Notes: generated by a model from the sequence alone, not told the origin. A stretch of DNA of 64,000 nucleotides from Saprospiraceae bacterium (GCA_016710115.1 JADJLN010000001.1:124001-188000); one strand, 5' to 3'. Positions 50,470 to 59,724 are shown, numbered from the stretch's first letter. Made by a program: numbers and translations.

Positions 50470-51040
50470 CAGGACAATTTGCGTCTGAACCAATATGCAA
50501 GGAAACTGAAAAAGATACCCGCACCAGCCAGATACCCTCCGATATGTGGAAGGAAACTGCTGTGAAGTTGACGATGATCTTGGTGCCGAACAAGGGTGGT
50601 TGAAAGGAAGCTCCCGGAATTTTGATCGGCGCTGTATCACTGAGATTGTGGCCGTAGTCATACTCCCAGAGATAAAAATCATAAAAACCGATTGCAGATA
50701 AAATGATCATGATGATCATCCAGCTCAGGTATGACCAGGGTCGGTTGATGAGCAATGCGATCAGACCAAGAACAGCCATGCCGAGAATCACCATTGGAAA
50801 ATAAGTCAGTTCGGGAATGGAATCCGGCTCAATAAATTTCATCCCGACATAGTGGTTCAGAATATTGACATTCTGCAGGGTGCCTGGTTCCGTCCCATCA
50901 ATTTTATTGATCCAGATATTCATCTGGACTCCGGTAGGATATTGCGGTGCATAGAGGATGATCTTCCACATCGGGAAGAGGAAGAGGCTGAGGATACCGG
51001 CGATGGCCAGCATCATGCAGAGCCTTGGCAGGGCTTTCAT
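50469..51040 (-). CDS. nos-cluster multi-pass membrane protein (one frameshift)
   Basis: About 190 residues. Four to five helices are visible: LCMMLAIAGILSLFLFPMW; MVILGMAVLGLIALLI; WMIIMIILSAIGFYDFYLW; and, after a shift near 50565, PHIGGYLAGAGIFFSFLAYW. A loop carries YPTGVQMNIWINKIDGTEPG then NVNILNHYVGMK. Genes of this type lie between nosZ and nosL in Bacteroidota clade II clusters; its function is unknown, possibly in NosZ maturation. The frameshift restores a stop that overlaps the nosL start. Confidence 0.75.
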
Positions 51041-51058
51041 AATGAACGGGTTTTAGAG

Positions 51059-51090
51059 AAGAGAGCCGGCCGGGTTTGGCCGGCTCTCTT
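51059..51090. promoter_or_regulatory. Strong 13-bp hairpin between nosZ and the downstream nos genes
   Basis: AAGAGAGCCGGCC (51059-51071) pairs perfectly with GGCCGGCTCTCTT (51078-51090) around GGGTTT. On the minus-strand transcript there is no U-run after it, so it is more likely a partial terminator or mRNA-stabilising element than a full terminator. Confidence 0.6.
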
Positions 51091-51137
51091 GCGACGAAAG
51101 AAGCAACTGATGGTTTCGCATCCACCAGTTGAAGCGC

Positions 51138-53129
51138 TTATTGGGCAGGTTCAGGTTCACCCAGGCTCCAGACCAGAGGAGTAGAAGAACTGGCACTGGA
51201 TACACGCACATATCCCTGCATCTCCTGGTGGAGAGCAGAACAGAAGTCGGTACAATAGAATGGGAATACACCCTCATTTTTCGGATACCAGACCAGTGTT
51301 TCTGTCTGTCCAGGCATAATCAGCAATTCTGCATTGTTCGCACCCTGTATGGCAAAACCATGAGGGACATCCCAATCCTGTTCGAGGTTGGTCACGTGAA
51401 AATAGACGCGGTCGCCCACCTTGATCCCTTCGATGTTGTCAGGAGAGAAATGGCTGCGGATGGTAGTCATATACACATGGACATCCTTGCCGCTGCGTTC
51501 CACACGGGAATCTTTTTCACCCAGAGCCTTGTATGGATGTTGGTTTTCTTCCAGCGGATAGAACTTTTTCGATTTCGGTACGATCCGATCGGCAGAGATT
51601 CCCTGTGCATAGTGCGGTTCGCCGATGGTCGGGAAATCGAGCAGCATTTTCATCTTGTCACCGGTAATATCATACAACTGAGCAGATTGTGTCAGTTCCG
51701 GTCCGGTGGGCAGATAGCGGTCTTTGGTGATTTTGTTCAAGGCAACCAGGTATTTTCCTTGCGGCTTCTTGCTGTCTCCACCAGGGATCATCAGGTGACC
51801 AACCGAGTAGAATGTAGGTACACGGTCCAGAACTTCCCAGGTGCCCACTTTCCACTTGACCACTTCAGATGAAATGAAGAAGGTGGTGTAGGCATTTCCA
51901 TTGCCATCAAATTCGGTATGAAGTGGTCCTAGACCAGGCTCCTTCACCACACCGGCTACGACTTCTTCGTACTTCAGTACGGGAATGCCGGAGATGGTGG
52001 TTTCAAATGCCTTGTTTTCGATAGCGGCAAGCATTTTCTTAAAGGAATGCACGGTCAGGTCGGCGGACAGTTTTCCACTGCCCACAATGTATTCCCCTGT
52101 CGGGTCGACATCGACACCGTGGGGTGATTTTGGCGTTGGCAGGAAATAGACCAGGCCTGGGCAATCTTCCGGAAGCAGGACTCTGACCTTGTCCACCTTC
52201 TTGGAGGTTGCCATGTGTGTTTTATCGTCATAGCTGTTATCCCGGTAGTTGGCAGGTATTTCCTTGGATTTGCCTTCGGCAATATATTTCTCTGCCAGTT
52301 TCCAGTTGACCGCAGCGATATAGTCCTTGTCATTCTGAGATGCCCCTACTTCCAGGAGGGTGTTCTTCATTTCGGTGTTGTACGTGGTGAAGAACGTCCA
52401 GCCATGGGAGTCACCTTTTCCAGAGTGAGCCAGGTCGTAGTCAAAAGCCGGGAGGAGGACCTGGAAGGAAATATCCATATCACCATCCTCCTTATCCACG
52501 CTGATAAAGCTGAGGACACCCTTGAAGTTTTCTGCGTAGGTATTGATGGCCACATCCTTTTGCGGGTAGGGGACACTGAATCGTGTACCAGCCACGACAT
52601 ATTCCGTATTCTCTGTCGTGAAAGGGGAGCTGTGGTTACCTCCCGAGTTGGGGATCTCGATGATCTCTGCAGTTTCGAAAGTCGTCAGATCGATCCGTGC
52701 GATGCGGGGTGTGTTGTTCCCGTTGATAAACAGGTAGCGCCCATCCGTTTCACCGTTGGTCTGTGACAACTCCGGGTGGTGGGCATCGTCCCACGGCACA
52801 AAACCGAAGGAGGTTTCCAGCATGGGTTTTGTCTCTTCGTTAAATCCATACCCTTTTTCTGCGTCCACAGAAAAAACGGGGATCACGCGGAGCATGCGTC
52901 CTGAAGGAAGGCCATAAACACCCACCTGGCCACTGAAACCGCCCGACATGAAGGCATAAAACTCATCATACTGTCCGGGTGGTACATACACGGCAGAAGC
53001 CGCATCGCCGCTGACTGCGCTTGGCCCGGCCTTACCCTGTCCGCCACCGCAACTGGCCAACAGACCAGCTAATAGGAGAAGGGTGAAGGCCGACATGGAC
53101 CAGAAAAAGAAAGACTTCGTCGTTTTCAT
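51138..53129 (-). CDS. nosZ: Nitrous-oxide reductase, clade II
   Basis: NosZ reduces N2O to N2 in the periplasm. The 663-residue protein has a Sec/lipoprotein-type leader (TLLLLAGLLASCGGG), a clade II trait in contrast to the Tat signal of clade I. The beta-propeller with CuZ ligands includes DDAHHPELSQTNGETDGR, HSGKGDSHGWTFF, PKSPHGVDVDPTGEY, GLGPLHTEFDGNG and GEPHYAQGI. The C-terminal CuA domain has FYCTDFCSALHQEM (Cys626, Cys630, His634). The intact frame over 2 kb contrasts with other genes here. First gene of the minus-strand nos operon; divergent from the Rrf2 gene. Confidence 0.97.
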   Translation of the reverse strand: MKTTKSFFFWSMSAFTLLLLAGLLASCGGGQGKAGPSAVSGDAASAVYVPPGQYDEFYAFMSGGFSGQVGVYGLPSGRMLRVIPVFSVDAEKGYGFNEETKPMLETSFGFVPWDDAHHPELSQTNGETDGRYLFINGNNTPRIARIDLTTFETAEIIEIPNSGGNHSSPFTTENTEYVVAGTRFSVPYPQKDVAINTYAENFKGVLSFISVDKEDGDMDISFQVLLPAFDYDLAHSGKGDSHGWTFFTTYNTEMKNTLLEVGASQNDKDYIAAVNWKLAEKYIAEGKSKEIPANYRDNSYDDKTHMATSKKVDKVRVLLPEDCPGLVYFLPTPKSPHGVDVDPTGEYIVGSGKLSADLTVHSFKKMLAAIENKAFETTISGIPVLKYEEVVAGVVKEPGLGPLHTEFDGNGNAYTTFFISSEVVKWKVGTWEVLDRVPTFYSVGHLMIPGGDSKKPQGKYLVALNKITKDRYLPTGPELTQSAQLYDITGDKMKMLLDFPTIGEPHYAQGISADRIVPKSKKFYPLEENQHPYKALGEKDSRVERSGKDVHVYMTTIRSHFSPDNIEGIKVGDRVYFHVTNLEQDWDVPHGFAIQGANNAELLIMPGQTETLVWYPKNEGVFPFYCTDFCSALHQEMQGYVRVSSASSSTPLVWSLGEPEPAQ

Positions 53130-53312
53130 AGCTACGTTGATTTTAAGTTGAGAGTGGAATGCATTCTATGTAATGAATAAAAGACCCTTATATCCTTTAT
53201 TCATGCAAAGGTTGCAGTCCTTCCAATACGGACATATGATACTGGTCAATCGGCGACCTGATTAGGATCACGTACAATCATTTCCCTATTTTTCGTGTGA
53301 TATTCCAAATTA

Positions 53313-53330
53313 AAGGACAATTTTGTCCTT
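53313..53330. promoter_or_regulatory. Inverted repeat just upstream of the Rrf2 gene, probable operator
   Basis: AAGGACAA and TTGTCCTT form an 18-bp dyad with a two-base centre, ending 12 bases before the GTG start of the Rrf2 gene. Rrf2 regulators bind dyads of this size. It may control both the regulator and the divergent nosZ. Confidence 0.6.
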
Positions 53331-53342
53331 AAATAGGAAGCA

Positions 53343-53795
53343 GTGTCCACAACTCAATCTGAATCGCACGTGTTATCCAAAAGTTGTCAGTATGCACTTC
53401 GTGCTGTTGTTTACATCGCCGCAAATGCGACACCATCGCATCTGACCGGCGCTCAGGAAATGGCAGATTCATTGGAGATACCGAAACACTTCCTGTCCAA
53501 GATCCTTCAACAATTGACCCGCAACCAGCTTGTATCCTCGACAAAAGGACCCAACGGCGGATTCTATCTGAGCGAAGAAAATGAACGTACCACCATCGAT
53601 CGGATCGTGGAGATCATGGACGGTCCGGGTCTGTTCAAAGCCTGCGTACTCGGTATGCCCGAATGTTCTGCGGTCCACCCCTGTCCCCTTCATTTTCAGG
53701 CAGTAGATTACCGGGATGGCTTGTATCACAAGTTGAAGCGTCTGACCATTCAGGAATTAGCAGATGTTGTCCACAAGGGACATGTCCAACTTTAA
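53343..53795 (+). CDS. Rrf2-family transcriptional regulator with Fe-S ligands
   Basis: 150 residues: an N-terminal winged helix (CQYALRAVVYIAANATPS; ALEMADSLE-type helix as AQEMADSLEIPKHFLSKIL) and the beta wing (SSTKGPNGGFYLSEEN). Three conserved cysteines (ACVLGMPECSAVHPC, spacing C-x6-C-x5-C) would hold an iron-sulfur cluster, as in NsrR/IscR-type sensors of NO or Fe-S status. The GTG start at 53343 follows the operator-like dyad. It heads the operon with cytochrome c and is divergent from nosZ, so it probably controls the nos locus in response to NO or redox conditions. Confidence 0.88.
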   Translation: MSTTQSESHVLSKSCQYALRAVVYIAANATPSHLTGAQEMADSLEIPKHFLSKILQQLTRNQLVSSTKGPNGGFYLSEENERTTIDRIVEIMDGPGLFKACVLGMPECSAVHPCPLHFQAVDYRDGLYHKLKRLTIQELADVVHKGHVQL

Positions 53796-53816
53796 CCCTA
53801 AATCATTCATCCAATT

Positions 53817-54287
53817 ATGAAAAAGCGATTGATTCTTTGTCTGATCCCTCTGGGTCTTCTCACCGCCTGTGGTGGTGGTGATGATGCAGCGGAAAACGCT
53901 GGTGCAATGCCAGCTGAAAGTATGGTCGAAGACGATGCCCCGGCCGACCCGAAAGGTATTGGTGAAATCAAACATGTCGATCTGAACAGTCCGTTGAACG
54001 AAGACATGGTCACCAAAGGAAGCGCCATCTATGATATGAAGTGTGCGGCCTGCCACAAACTGACCGACATGCGCGTCGTTGGACCCGGATGGAAAGGGAT
54101 CACGGACCGTCGGACGCCCGAGTGGATCATGAACATGACCCTGAATGTCGATGTGATGCTGGAAAAAGATCCGGAGGCACAAGCCTTGTTGAAGGAATGT
54201 CTGGTGCGTATGCCCAACCAGAACCTGTCCCAGGAGGATTCCCGCAACGTACTTGAATTCATGTTGAAAAATGACGGGAAGTCATAA
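53817..54287 (+). CDS. Lipoprotein cytochrome c, likely electron donor to NosZ
   Basis: 156 residues. A lipobox (LLTACGGG) is followed by an acidic linker, then a class I cytochrome c domain: KGSAIYDMKCAACHKLTDM (haem motif CAACH), VGPGWKGITDRR, and the distal Met in LVRMPNQNLSQEDSRNVLEF. Such c-type cytochromes accompany clade II NosZ. It lies 21 bases after the Rrf2 gene and overlaps the next gene by 17 bases. Intact frame. Confidence 0.9.
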   Translation: MKKRLILCLIPLGLLTACGGGDDAAENAGAMPAESMVEDDAPADPKGIGEIKHVDLNSPLNEDMVTKGSAIYDMKCAACHKLTDMRVVGPGWKGITDRRTPEWIMNMTLNVDVMLEKDPEAQALLKECLVRMPNQNLSQEDSRNVLEFMLKNDGKS

Positions 54288-55545
54288 AGACCGATCCACC
54301 GGTATGCCACCAGGAACAGGATGGTTTCAGATCGCCCTGGTCAACTTCCTGGTGGCCGCCATTATCGGAGTCCTTCTCCGCTTTGCTTTTATTGCAGAGA
54401 TACCGGGATTTCATTTCCGGAAATTCATGTATGCCCATTCGCATGTGGCCATGTTGGGGTGGTTATTTCAGGGATTTTTTGCCGTTCTGTTACCCTACCT
54501 CTTTTCCGGATCCATTCCGACCCACATTCATCGTTTGTTCTGGTTCTCCCAGATCACAGTACTGGGCATGCTCATTGCCTTTCCTGTCGTGGGATATACT
54601 TCCTGGGCGATCGTTTTTGCGGCTGCCCATGTTGTTGTCTCTTACGGGTTCGTCTATGTGATCTGGAGAGCCCTTGGTCAGCGTCGGTATGATTTTCTAC
54701 TCGGCGTCCTCTTTATTCGGGCAGCGCTAATGCTCATGGTGCTTTCCACACTGTCCTTACTGGCTATCGGCCCCATTATGGCGTCTGGCTTGCGTGACCA
54801 TGAGATCTTCTACTGGGCAGTCCAGTGGTTTCTCCATTTTCAGTTTAACGGTTGGTTTCTCTTCATGGCTCTGGGTCTGTGGTTTGTTCAGTTGGAAAGT
54901 GAGGGGATTGCCCTGCCTGTCACCCGGATTCGTACCTTTTTCTGGTGGTTGCTGGGGTCAACACCGCTCACCTTTGCACTTGCCATCGCCTGGTCCAATC
55001 CAGACCGGATCGTCTTTGCAGTCAACAGTTTCGGCATTCTGGTTCAAACGATAGCCCTTGTGCTGTTCATTCGGTTTCTTCTGCAGTCCGGCATCCAATT
55101 GACAGACTGGACACCCTGGTCAAAACGACTTCTTCGGATTGCCCTGATCAGTTTTCTGGGCAAACTCTGTATCCAGGCTCTGGTTATTTTTCCCGCTGTT
55201 GCCGAGATGGCATATACACTTCGCAATTATGTGATCGGGTTTATTCATTTGATCACATTGGGCAGCCTGACCATGCTCCTGATCTCATTAGCGTTGCGCA
55301 ACGGCATCATCCCAAGAGTGAACCGGGTCGGGGCAGTCGGGCTTCTTTTGTTGATCCTCGGGTTTTGTGGAAGTGAATTCCTCCTCTTCCTGCAGGGTAC
55401 GATGTTCTGGCTGACATTTGGTTTCCTGCCCGCTTACCATGAACTGCTGTTTGGCATTTCTGTTCTGATCCCATTGGGAATCGTCGTGTTCCTGATCGGA
55501 ATGATGTCAACGAGACATGCAGGCACATCAGGAAGCCTTTCCTGA
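54271..55545 (+). CDS. Haem-copper oxidase subunit I-like membrane protein of nos cluster
   Basis: 424 residues with about 11-12 hydrophobic helices. The helix-2-type motif FMYAHSHVAMLGWLFQGFF has the His that binds low-spin haem in oxidases and NO reductases. FLHFQFNGWFLFMALGL and YVIGFIHLITLGSLTMLL add more His in expected places, but the full Cu-site set is not evident. It is therefore likely a haem-binding quinol or electron-transfer module rather than an oxidase (inference). It overlaps the cytochrome gene by 17 bases, suggesting the pair carry electrons from quinol to NosZ. Confidence 0.7.
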   Translation: MTGSHKDRSTGMPPGTGWFQIALVNFLVAAIIGVLLRFAFIAEIPGFHFRKFMYAHSHVAMLGWLFQGFFAVLLPYLFSGSIPTHIHRLFWFSQITVLGMLIAFPVVGYTSWAIVFAAAHVVVSYGFVYVIWRALGQRRYDFLLGVLFIRAALMLMVLSTLSLLAIGPIMASGLRDHEIFYWAVQWFLHFQFNGWFLFMALGLWFVQLESEGIALPVTRIRTFFWWLLGSTPLTFALAIAWSNPDRIVFAVNSFGILVQTIALVLFIRFLLQSGIQLTDWTPWSKRLLRIALISFLGKLCIQALVIFPAVAEMAYTLRNYVIGFIHLITLGSLTMLLISLALRNGIIPRVNRVGAVGLLLLILGFCGSEFLLFLQGTMFWLTFGFLPAYHELLFGISVLIPLGIVVFLIGMMSTRHAGTSGSLS

Positions 55546-55598
55546 TCTGGTTTGGATCAGGTGGTAAAAAGGTATAAATCCCTGGAATCTTTACGGGT

Positions 55599-56264
55599 TC
55601 AATCGGCCCATTCGCCCATGATCGCCGCTGCAGAACTGGTTCCGATCCGATCGGCACCTGCCTCGATCAATGCGATCGCTTTTTCTGCCGTACGGATCCC
55701 GGCACTGGCCTTGATTCGAGTGCCTTGATCGAGAATGCTGCGTAAAAAGGTGATGTCTTCCCTGGTCGGCCCCGGGGCGAGCATGCCGGTGCTGGTTTTG
55801 ATATAATCGATGCGGCATCGTTCTGCAATCGTGCAGATCTGCCGGACCTCTTCCGGATTCATCATCCCCATTTCAATGATCAGTTTGATGACAATATTGC
55901 GCAAATGACTGATCTGCGCCATGGAAGAAAGATCATTTTCGATATAGGTCCAGTTGCCGTCTTTGACAGCCGGGATATTGATCACAACATCAACCTCATC
56001 TACACCGTCATTCACCAGTTTCTTGATCTCCTCAACTTTCCCGGATGTACAATTGTAACCCAGGGGAAATCCGACAACCGAAATGACCAATGGCGCCTTT
56101 CCCTCCAGCCTCCTCCGGGCTTCCTTGACAAAATAGGGTGGTACACAGACACCCTTCAACTGAAGTTCACACGCTTCATCACACAACATCCGGATCTGGT
56201 CCAGCGTGGTTTCCGGTTTCAACAAGGTCGATTCCAGGCTTTGGGCCAGTTTTTCGCGTTCCAT
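55599..56264 (-). CDS. deoC: Deoxyribose-phosphate aldolase
   Basis: DeoC cleaves 2-deoxyribose 5-phosphate to glyceraldehyde 3-phosphate and acetaldehyde in nucleoside catabolism. The 221-residue length is typical. Key segments: GVCVPPYFVKEARRRL, ISVVGFPLGYNCTSGKVEEI, DEVDVVINIPAVKDG, the Schiff-base lysine in RIDYIKTSTGM and the conserved IKASAGIRTAEKAI. IGTSSAAAIM binds phosphate. Stands 34 bases downstream of secA's stop on the same strand. Intact frame. Confidence 0.95.
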   Translation of the reverse strand: MEREKLAQSLESTLLKPETTLDQIRMLCDEACELQLKGVCVPPYFVKEARRRLEGKAPLVISVVGFPLGYNCTSGKVEEIKKLVNDGVDEVDVVINIPAVKDGNWTYIENDLSSMAQISHLRNIVIKLIIEMGMMNPEEVRQICTIAERCRIDYIKTSTGMLAPGPTREDITFLRSILDQGTRIKASAGIRTAEKAIALIEAGADRIGTSSAAAIMGEWAD

Positions 56265-56298
56265 GGTGTGAAATTAGAGAACCCCGGGTTGGCCGGTA

Positions 56299-59200
56299 CT
56301 ACCCATGGCATTGTTTGTATTTCTTTCCGCTGCCACAAGGACAAGGATCATTGCGGCCGATCTTTTTGTCCGTTCGAACAAAGGTCTCCGGTTTTGCACT
56401 ACCCTGACCTGCGCTTGCTGCTGCTGCCCGCACACGTTCTGCCTCCTGATCTGCTTCACGGGAGGCTTTGGTCTTGCTCAGATCCGTCCGCTGAACCCGT
56501 GCAGCTTCAAGTGTACTGCCATCCTGGAAAACAATGGTCCCCCGAAGCAGATAGGAAGACACCTTTTCATTGATCTGGAAGATCAGCTGTTCAAACAGAT
56601 TATAGGCTTCCATTTTATAGATGACCAACGGGTCTTTCTGCTCGAATGAGGCCGACTGGACTGAATCCTTCAATTCATCCATGGAGCGCAGATGTTCCTT
56701 CCATTGGTCGTCGATGAGGGCCAGGGTCACCGTTTTTTCGATCTCAGTCATCAAAGATTTGCCATTGGATGCCATGGCCTGTTTCAGGTCGGCACTCACC
56801 GCCAGCGGATGCGTACTGCCATCCGTGAACGGAATGGCGATCCGCCTGTAACGCGACCCTTCATTGTCATGCACCTGTTTCACAACCGGCATCAGTACTT
56901 CCTGGATGCGCTGCCCCTTGAATTTGTAGGTCTGGTCGACATGATTGCGGAATTCCTCAATGATCTCCTCCGAATCGGCCTCTTTGAAACGCACCGGATC
57001 CAGCTCCGGATCGACTCCCATCAGGCGAATCGTTTCGGTCCGGAAAGAATCATAATCACCCGTATTCCGGTGGCTGAGTACCAGATTTTCCGTCAGACTG
57101 GTAAACATGTTGTGGATATCCACGGCCAGTCGCTGGCCATAAAGCGCATGCGTCCGTTTCTGATAGATGGCCTCCCGCTGGATATTCATCACATCGTCGT
57201 ATTCCAACAGACGTTTCCGGATGCCAAAGTTGTTTTCCTCCAGTCGTTTCTGTGCTTTTTCGATGGATTTGGTGACCCAGGGATGTTGAATGACTTCCCC
57301 TTCCTTATGTCCCATCTTATCCATCATCTTGGCGATCCGTTCAGAATGGAACAGACGCATCAAGGTATCCTCGAGAGAGACAAAGAACTGGCTGCTGCCA
57401 GGATCTCCCTGACGACCTGCACGACCGCGTAGCTGACGGTCAACACGTCGTGAATCATGACGTTCCGTGCCAATGATCGCGAGACCTCCTGCAGCCTTGG
57501 ATTTGGCGTCGATCTTGATATCCGTTCCCCGGCCGGCCATGTTCGTAGCAATGGTTACGGTGCCACTTTTACCAGCTTCAGCAACCACTTCCGCCTCGCG
57601 CTGGTGTTGCTTGGCATTCAACACATTGTGCGGGATATTGCGCATATGCAGCATCCGGCTGAGTTTTTCGGAGATATCCACCGAAGTCGTACCCACCAGA
57701 ATGGGTCGTCCGGCTTCCCGGAGTGCCTGGATCTCATCAATGACCGCGTTGAATTTTTCTCGTGCTGTTTTGAAGACGAGGTCATCCCGGTCATCGCGGG
57801 ATATCGGGCGGTTGGTCGGAATAACCACCACATCCAGTTTGTAGATCTCCCAGAATTCTCCGGCCTCCGTTTCCGCAGTACCGGTCATACCGGCCAGCTT
57901 GTGGTACATCCGGAAATAGTTCTGCAGGGTGACCGTCGCATAGGTCTGCGTGATCTCACCCACCTTGACATTTTCCTTGGATTCCAGTGCCTGGTGCAGT
58001 CCGTCCGAATAGCGACGGCCTTCCATCATTCGACCGGTCTGTTCATCGACGATCTTGACCTGACCCTCTACAACCACATATTCCTGATCTCGCTCAAACA
58101 GGGTATACGCCTTGAGCAGTTGATGAACAGCATGCAAGCGGTTGGATTTGACAGCGAATTCCTGAATCAGCGTCTGCTTGGCCTCCGCTTTTACCTTGGG
58201 TTCCAGTTCGTCATTATGATCCAGCTCCATCATTCGGGTGGCCAGATCCGGCATGATGAAAAAGTGGGGATCCTCATTGCCTTTGGCCATGAATTCGGCC
58301 CCTTTTTCCGTCAGGTCAACCTGGCGATTCTTTTCATCGATGGTGAAGAGCAGCTCTGCATCCACGATATGCATGTTTTTGGATTGCTCCTGCATATAGT
58401 GATTCTCTGTCTTCTGCAACTGTACCTTGACTCCTTCCTCACTGAGGAATTTGATGAGGGGGCGATATTTGGGTAAAGCGCGATGCGCACGAAGGAGGGC
58501 CATACCGGCTTCCCCTTCGTTGACCCCAAGAATGCCATCGGCAAAGAGACGTTTGCCTTCGGCAAGGAATTCGGAGGCCAGTTTGGATTGCGCATCCACC
58601 AGGCGCTTGACCTTCGGGTTGAGCTCGAGATATTCCTGGTCATCCGCACCCTTGGGCACGGGTCCGGAGATGATCAGGGGCGTCCGGGCATCATCCACGA
58701 GCACGGAATCCACTTCATCGACCATCGCATAATGATGTTTCCGCTGGACGATCTCATCTGTCGAGCGCACCATGTTGTCGCGCAGGTAATCAAATCCGAA
58801 CTCGTTGTTTGTCCCGTAGGTGATGTCACAGAGGTAGGCATTGCGCCGCTGTACCGTGTGGGGTTGGTACTTGTCAATACAGTCGATGGTCAGCAGAAGA
58901 AACTCCATGATGGGTCCGATCCACTCCGCATCCCGTCGGGCCAGATAGTCATTCACGGTGATCACATGCACACCACGGCCCGCCAGGCCATTGAGATAGG
59001 CGGGCAGGGTAGCCACCAGGGTTTTTCCTTCTCCGGTGGCCATCTCGGCAATCTTTCCATCATGCAAAACCATACCCCCGATCAGCTGGACGTCATAGTG
59101 GATCATATTCCACGTGATGTCTCCCCCGGCAGCCGTCCAGCTGTTTTTCCAGGTGGCTTCATCCCCGCTGATCTTCACGTATTGGCGGGAAGAAGCCAGG

Positions 59201-59616
59201 TCACGGTCGTGCTGGGTCGCCTGCACCGTTAATGTACTGTTCTCGGTAAACCGGCGTGCTGTCTCTTTCACCACGGCAAATGCTTCCGGAAGGATCTCCT
59301 TGAGCGCATCTTCCAGATGGGTGTCCCGGTCCTTTTCCAGCGCATCGATCTGCTGGAACAGGGATTCCTTTTCTCCAAAGTCTTCCTCCTGTTCTGCCTC
59401 GTTTTTCAGTCGTTCGAGATCAGCATCGATATCTGAGAGGTAATCTGCGATCCGTTGCCGGAATTCTACCGTTTTCCCACGTAATGCATCGTTTGACAGG
59501 GATTGGTATTCGGCTGAATACGCGTTGATCTGCCCTACAATGGGCTCATAGTACTTGATGTCCCGGTCCTGTTTGGAGCCGAAAACCTTACCCAATACCT
59601 TTGCAAATAGACTCAT
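56299..59616 (-). CDS. secA: Preprotein translocase ATPase SecA
   Basis: SecA drives protein export through SecYEG. Start chosen at 59616 (MSLFAKVLGKVFGSKQDRDI), giving 1,105 residues; the open frame runs 13 codons further upstream but lacks family character. Motifs: Walker A region MATGEGKTLVATLPAYLNGL, DEVDSVLVDDARTPLIISGP, ATNMAGRGTDIKI and QLRGRAGRQGDPGSSQF. The extreme C terminus has the zinc-binding CPCGSGKKYKQCHG that contacts SecB. Bacteroidota SecA is longer than the E. coli protein (~900), as here. Intact over 3.3 kb. Confidence 0.97.
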   Translation of the reverse strand: MSLFAKVLGKVFGSKQDRDIKYYEPIVGQINAYSAEYQSLSNDALRGKTVEFRQRIADYLSDIDADLERLKNEAEQEEDFGEKESLFQQIDALEKDRDTHLEDALKEILPEAFAVVKETARRFTENSTLTVQATQHDRDLASSRQYVKISGDEATWKNSWTAAGGDITWNMIHYDVQLIGGMVLHDGKIAEMATGEGKTLVATLPAYLNGLAGRGVHVITVNDYLARRDAEWIGPIMEFLLLTIDCIDKYQPHTVQRRNAYLCDITYGTNNEFGFDYLRDNMVRSTDEIVQRKHHYAMVDEVDSVLVDDARTPLIISGPVPKGADDQEYLELNPKVKRLVDAQSKLASEFLAEGKRLFADGILGVNEGEAGMALLRAHRALPKYRPLIKFLSEEGVKVQLQKTENHYMQEQSKNMHIVDAELLFTIDEKNRQVDLTEKGAEFMAKGNEDPHFFIMPDLATRMMELDHNDELEPKVKAEAKQTLIQEFAVKSNRLHAVHQLLKAYTLFERDQEYVVVEGQVKIVDEQTGRMMEGRRYSDGLHQALESKENVKVGEITQTYATVTLQNYFRMYHKLAGMTGTAETEAGEFWEIYKLDVVVIPTNRPISRDDRDDLVFKTAREKFNAVIDEIQALREAGRPILVGTTSVDISEKLSRMLHMRNIPHNVLNAKQHQREAEVVAEAGKSGTVTIATNMAGRGTDIKIDAKSKAAGGLAIIGTERHDSRRVDRQLRGRAGRQGDPGSSQFFVSLEDTLMRLFHSERIAKMMDKMGHKEGEVIQHPWVTKSIEKAQKRLEENNFGIRKRLLEYDDVMNIQREAIYQKRTHALYGQRLAVDIHNMFTSLTENLVLSHRNTGDYDSFRTETIRLMGVDPELDPVRFKEADSEEIIEEFRNHVDQTYKFKGQRIQEVLMPVVKQVHDNEGSRYRRIAIPFTDGSTHPLAVSADLKQAMASNGKSLMTEIEKTVTLALIDDQWKEHLRSMDELKDSVQSASFEQKDPLVIYKMEAYNLFEQLIFQINEKVSSYLLRGTIVFQDGSTLEAARVQRTDLSKTKASREADQEAERVRAAAASAGQGSAKPETFVRTDKKIGRNDPCPCGSGKKYKQCHG

Positions 59617-59652
59617 AGCGGAAACGAGGTTGATGGTGGGAAAACCAAAGGG

Positions 59653-59660
59653 CAAAGATA
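59653..59660 (-). promoter_or_regulatory. Possible Bacteroidota -7 box upstream of secA
   Basis: On the minus strand the sequence reads TATCTTTG, a match to the TAnnTTTG -7 element of Bacteroidota, 37 bases upstream of the secA start. No clear -33 TTG element is seen at the expected spacing. Confidence 0.35.
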
Positions 59661-59724
59661 ATATAACTTTACCCCTCTGTTATTGACTCCTTCCTGCTCG
59701 AGAATCATTCCATTCCAGTTGATC

